Shown here: positions 62,169-64,000 of the stretch, piece by piece
Layout of the letters: the number at the start of each line of letters is the position of its first letter
How positions within the stretch are numbered: position 1 is the stretch's first letter
Assembly (NCBI RefSeq): GCF_039521365.1
Contig: NZ_BAAACF010000001.1
Span: 434,001-498,000 of the forward strand
Length of the DNA: 64,000 nt
Reading direction: 5' to 3'
DNA from: Clostridium_AW malenominatum
GTDB lineage: Bacteria; Bacillota; Clostridia; Clostridiales; Clostridiaceae
Position numbers and translations under genes: made by a program
The notes under the pieces: model-generated
What the model saw: the letters and a program-made list of their open reading frames with translations, nothing else
What the model was told of the DNA's origin: nothing
Databases searched by the model: none

Positions 62169-63066
62169 TTTGATCCTCCGTAGTTTTAATTAGTTCATGT
62201 TTTTGAAGTTCCAGCTTTAATTGAGACAAATTATTTTTTTCCATATTACATAAAGGAAGTCTCAAATCTCCTACATTCATTCCCATAAGGTTCATTGCAG
62301 TTTTTACAGGGATAGGATTTGTTTCTATAAAAAGAGAGTTCGCTAAAGAGAGGGTATCCAATTGAATTTGTAGTCCTTCATTAGCTTTACCTTCCATATA
62401 TAGCTCACACATTTGGTGGACTTCTTTTGGAATTATATTGGCTAGTACGGATATGACACCGTCCCCTCCTAAAGATAATATTGGTATAATTTGATCATCA
62501 TTACCTGAATATATATGAATTCTGTCTCTTAAAAGAGCTTTCATTTGTGCAATTTGGCTGAGATCTCCACTAGCTTCTTTTATACCAACTACATTGTTAC
62601 AGGAATCACAAATTTTAACTAAGGTCATAGGAAGTATATTCATGCCAGTTCTAGCTGGGACATTATATATAATGATAGGAATATTTACACTATCATTTAT
62701 ATATTTAAAATGTTCTAATAAGCCCTTTTGTGTAGTTTTATTATAGTATGGAGTTATAATCAAAAGACCATCTACACCAATATCTTCAGCCCATTTGCTA
62801 AATTTAGCAGATTTTATAGTGTCATTTGATCCTGTTCCAGCTATAACAGGAATTCTTTTATTAACTTTATCCACAGTAAATTTTATAGTGGCTTTTCTTT
62901 CCTCCTCGGACATGGTGGAGGCTTCTCCTGTAGTACCACAGACTATAATAGCATCGGTTTTGTTCTGAATATGCCACTCTAATAACTTTTCAAGTTTAGT
63001 AAAATTAACTTCGCTTCCATTAAAAGGTGTGATTATTGCTACTCCTGACCCTTTAAAAATTCTCAT
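62161..63066 (-). CDS. dapA: 4-hydroxy-tetrahydrodipicolinate synthase
   Basis: 301-residue TIM-barrel aldolase condensing pyruvate and aspartate semialdehyde, the entry to lysine/diaminopimelate. CGTTGEASTM supplies the substrate Thr pair, YNVPARTG the catalytic Tyr, and VVGIKEASGD the Schiff-base Lys. The ATG at 63066 has GGGGG six bases upstream; the in-frame codon at 63084 lies before that site. No lysine riboswitch is recognisable upstream. Confidence 0.97.
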   Translation of the reverse strand: MRIFKGSGVAIITPFNGSEVNFTKLEKLLEWHIQNKTDAIIVCGTTGEASTMSEEERKATIKFTVDKVNKRIPVIAGTGSNDTIKSAKFSKWAEDIGVDGLLIITPYYNKTTQKGLLEHFKYINDSVNIPIIIYNVPARTGMNILPMTLVKICDSCNNVVGIKEASGDLSQIAQMKALLRDRIHIYSGNDDQIIPILSLGGDGVISVLANIIPKEVHQMCELYMEGKANEGLQIQLDTLSLANSLFIETNPIPVKTAMNLMGMNVGDLRLPLCNMEKNNLSQLKLELQKHELIKTTEDQND

Positions 63067-63556
63067 AATAAACCCCCATTTCATTTTTTATTATTAATTT
63101 TATATAAATTTATTCATTTATAATATATTGTGCAATTTGTATTGCATTTAAAACTATAATTTATTGCGTCTATGGAAATAATAACCATAGAATTATCTAG
63201 CTAAAAAGATTGAAATTTTCTGAGATTTTCCACATACAAGCTTAAATTTTATTAGAATATTTTTTCAGCTTATAACTGGCCTCTTTATTTTAAATTAAAT
63301 ATTGTAGTTTTCTCATAATTAAAAGTAGATAAACTTAGCTTTTACAACGAATACCGTTAATATAATACTTTCTTCCTATATTATATAACCTATATAGGTA
63401 AAATTGTATACTATTTATAAAGTTTTTAATAAAAGTTAAAATAGTATAAGAATGATTAAATTCAATATAAATATAACAGTGAATTAAAAAAATCTTTATT
63501 CAGAATAAAATAATGTAAACGTGAAATAAAAGGAAAAAAATGCAAGATGGCTGTAA
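63067..63556. other. Long AT-rich intergenic region upstream of dapA
   Basis: No gene seen. Contains two compact inverted repeats: TGCAAT-TTGT-ATTGCA (63131-63146) and TCTATGG/CCATAGA (63169-63191), both upstream of dapA, the first within about 65 bases of the start codon. Either may be an operator. The remainder has no hairpin or conserved leader I recognise. Confidence 0.4.
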
Positions 63557-63616
63557 TTGACATGGAAAAAAAACTGTGCTAATATGATAAAAACAAATAC
63601 ACTTGTCCGTATTTGT
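63557..63616 (+). promoter_or_regulatory. Promoter and start-site hairpin of the oligopeptide-binding gene
   Basis: TTGACA (63557-63562), 17 bases, TAATAT (63580-63585). At the predicted start, ACAAATAC (63593-63600) pairs with GTATTTGT (63609-63616). The untranslated leader is about 180 bases with no other structure I recognise. Confidence 0.65.
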
Positions 63617-63774
63617 ACAATAATTTATTAATATATTGAAATTTTATGAATATTTTATTTATAATGTTATATTAATAAAGTAACAATAATTTATCCACTA
63701 TAAGTTAATTAAGTTTATAAATAATTATAAGCTTAAAAATATTTAAAGTATAGAAAATTAAAGGGGGAATTCAA

Positions 63775-64000
63775 TTGAAAAGCAAAAAAATACTCGCTGC
63801 TTTAGTTGCTGCTACTATGCTTATATCAACAGCATTAGTTGGCTGTGGCGGTGGTGACAAAAAACCTGCTGGCGATGCTACTAAAAAAGAACAAGCTATA
63901 ACTTTGGTTGTATCTCCAAGTAAAACATTAGATTCATCAAAGGCTACAGATCAGATGTCAATGAATGCTATCAATGCTTTTACAGAAGGTCTTACAAGAT
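63775..64000 (+). CDS. Oligopeptide ABC transporter substrate-binding lipoprotein (partial, 3' end off window)
   Basis: TTG start at 63775 with AAAGGGGGAA upstream. 75 residues are visible: lipoprotein signal peptide ILAALVAATMLISTALVGC with the lipidated Cys near residue 24, a GGGDKKPAGDATKKE linker, then TLVVSPSKTLDSSKATDQMSMNAINAFTEGL, the entry of the SBP_bac_5 (OppA/DppA) fold. It has its own strong promoter. Peptide uptake suits an amino-acid-fermenting organism. Confidence 0.88.
   Translation, partial: MKSKKILAALVAATMLISTALVGCGGGDKKPAGDATKKEQAITLVVSPSKTLDSSKATDQMSMNAINAFTEGLTR

Noticed and set aside
63085..63350. Lysine riboswitch upstream of dapA
   Set aside because: No recognisable L-box core or terminator was seen on the minus strand; only short inverted repeats.

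Overview
The window is AT-rich, with long A/T tracts, strong AGGAGG ribosome sites and frequent TTG/GTG starts. It carries a T-box, a preQ1 riboswitch, a PdaB-like deacetylase and a spore-protein-like peptide. This fits a spore-forming, amino-acid-fermenting member of Clostridium or a close relative. I cannot name the species from sequence alone. No tRNA, rRNA, CRISPR array, phage or insertion sequence was seen. The window looks like chromosomal backbone with a large histidine/glutamate catabolic region.

Layout. 1-2.5 kb: zinc-type ABC importer (permease, ATPase, lipoprotein) with two Fur-family-type palindromes in the divergent promoter. 2.6-4.7 kb: HNH protein, tocopherol-cyclase-like protein, small basic peptide, bacteriohemerythrin. 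4.8-9.9 kb: threonine operon thrC-thrB-aspartokinase-hom. 9.9-18.2 kb: phosphodiesterase, LysM-CAP protein, a 44-aa membrane peptide, flavoredoxin, DUF4912 plus GH57 pair, queT with a preQ1 riboswitch, M16 peptidase, recX, transglutaminase-like protein, TPR protein. 18.3-30.1 kb: an ABC permease and ATPase, a 1433-aa 2-hydroxyacyl-CoA dehydratase activase-type protein, three tandem gltS paralogues, and an orphan ABC binding lipoprotein. 30.2-33.5 kb: amino-acid-sensing histidine kinase plus sigma-54 activator. 33.7-50.7 kb: the hut region (hutU, hutI, MCP-like protein, TRIC-like protein, a 1020-aa SARP/AfsR-type activator, a DapF-fold racemase, a YuiF-like permease, hutH, a fourth gltS, ftcD, fhs, fchA). 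50.7-55.0 kb: T-box, valS, folC. 55.2-59.3 kb: small conserved proteins, PdaB-like deacetylase, tandem-OB SSB-like protein. 59.3-63.1 kb: lysine genes dapH, patA-like, dapB, dapA. The window ends in an oligopeptide-binding lipoprotein gene.

How it works together. Histidine would enter through the YuiF-like permease, and D-histidine could be recruited by the racemase. HutH, HutU and HutI convert it to formiminoglutamate. FtcD and FchA move the formimino group to tetrahydrofolate, and Fhs can recover ATP as formate is released. Glutamate is the other product, and four GltS proteins handle its transport.

Most interesting signal. Three hut promoters (before hutU, the racemase and ftcD) share one geometry: a TAGACR heptamer, a second related heptamer 11 bp later, then exactly 8 bp to a TATAAT -10. 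This is the arrangement known for SARP activators of Streptomyces, and a SARP-type protein is encoded inside this cluster. The inference is a SARP-controlled histidine-utilisation regulon in a Firmicute. Separately, the hut-cluster gltS has a GG-N10-GC sigma-54 promoter, and a sigma-54 activator with an amino-acid-sensing kinase lies 13 kb upstream.
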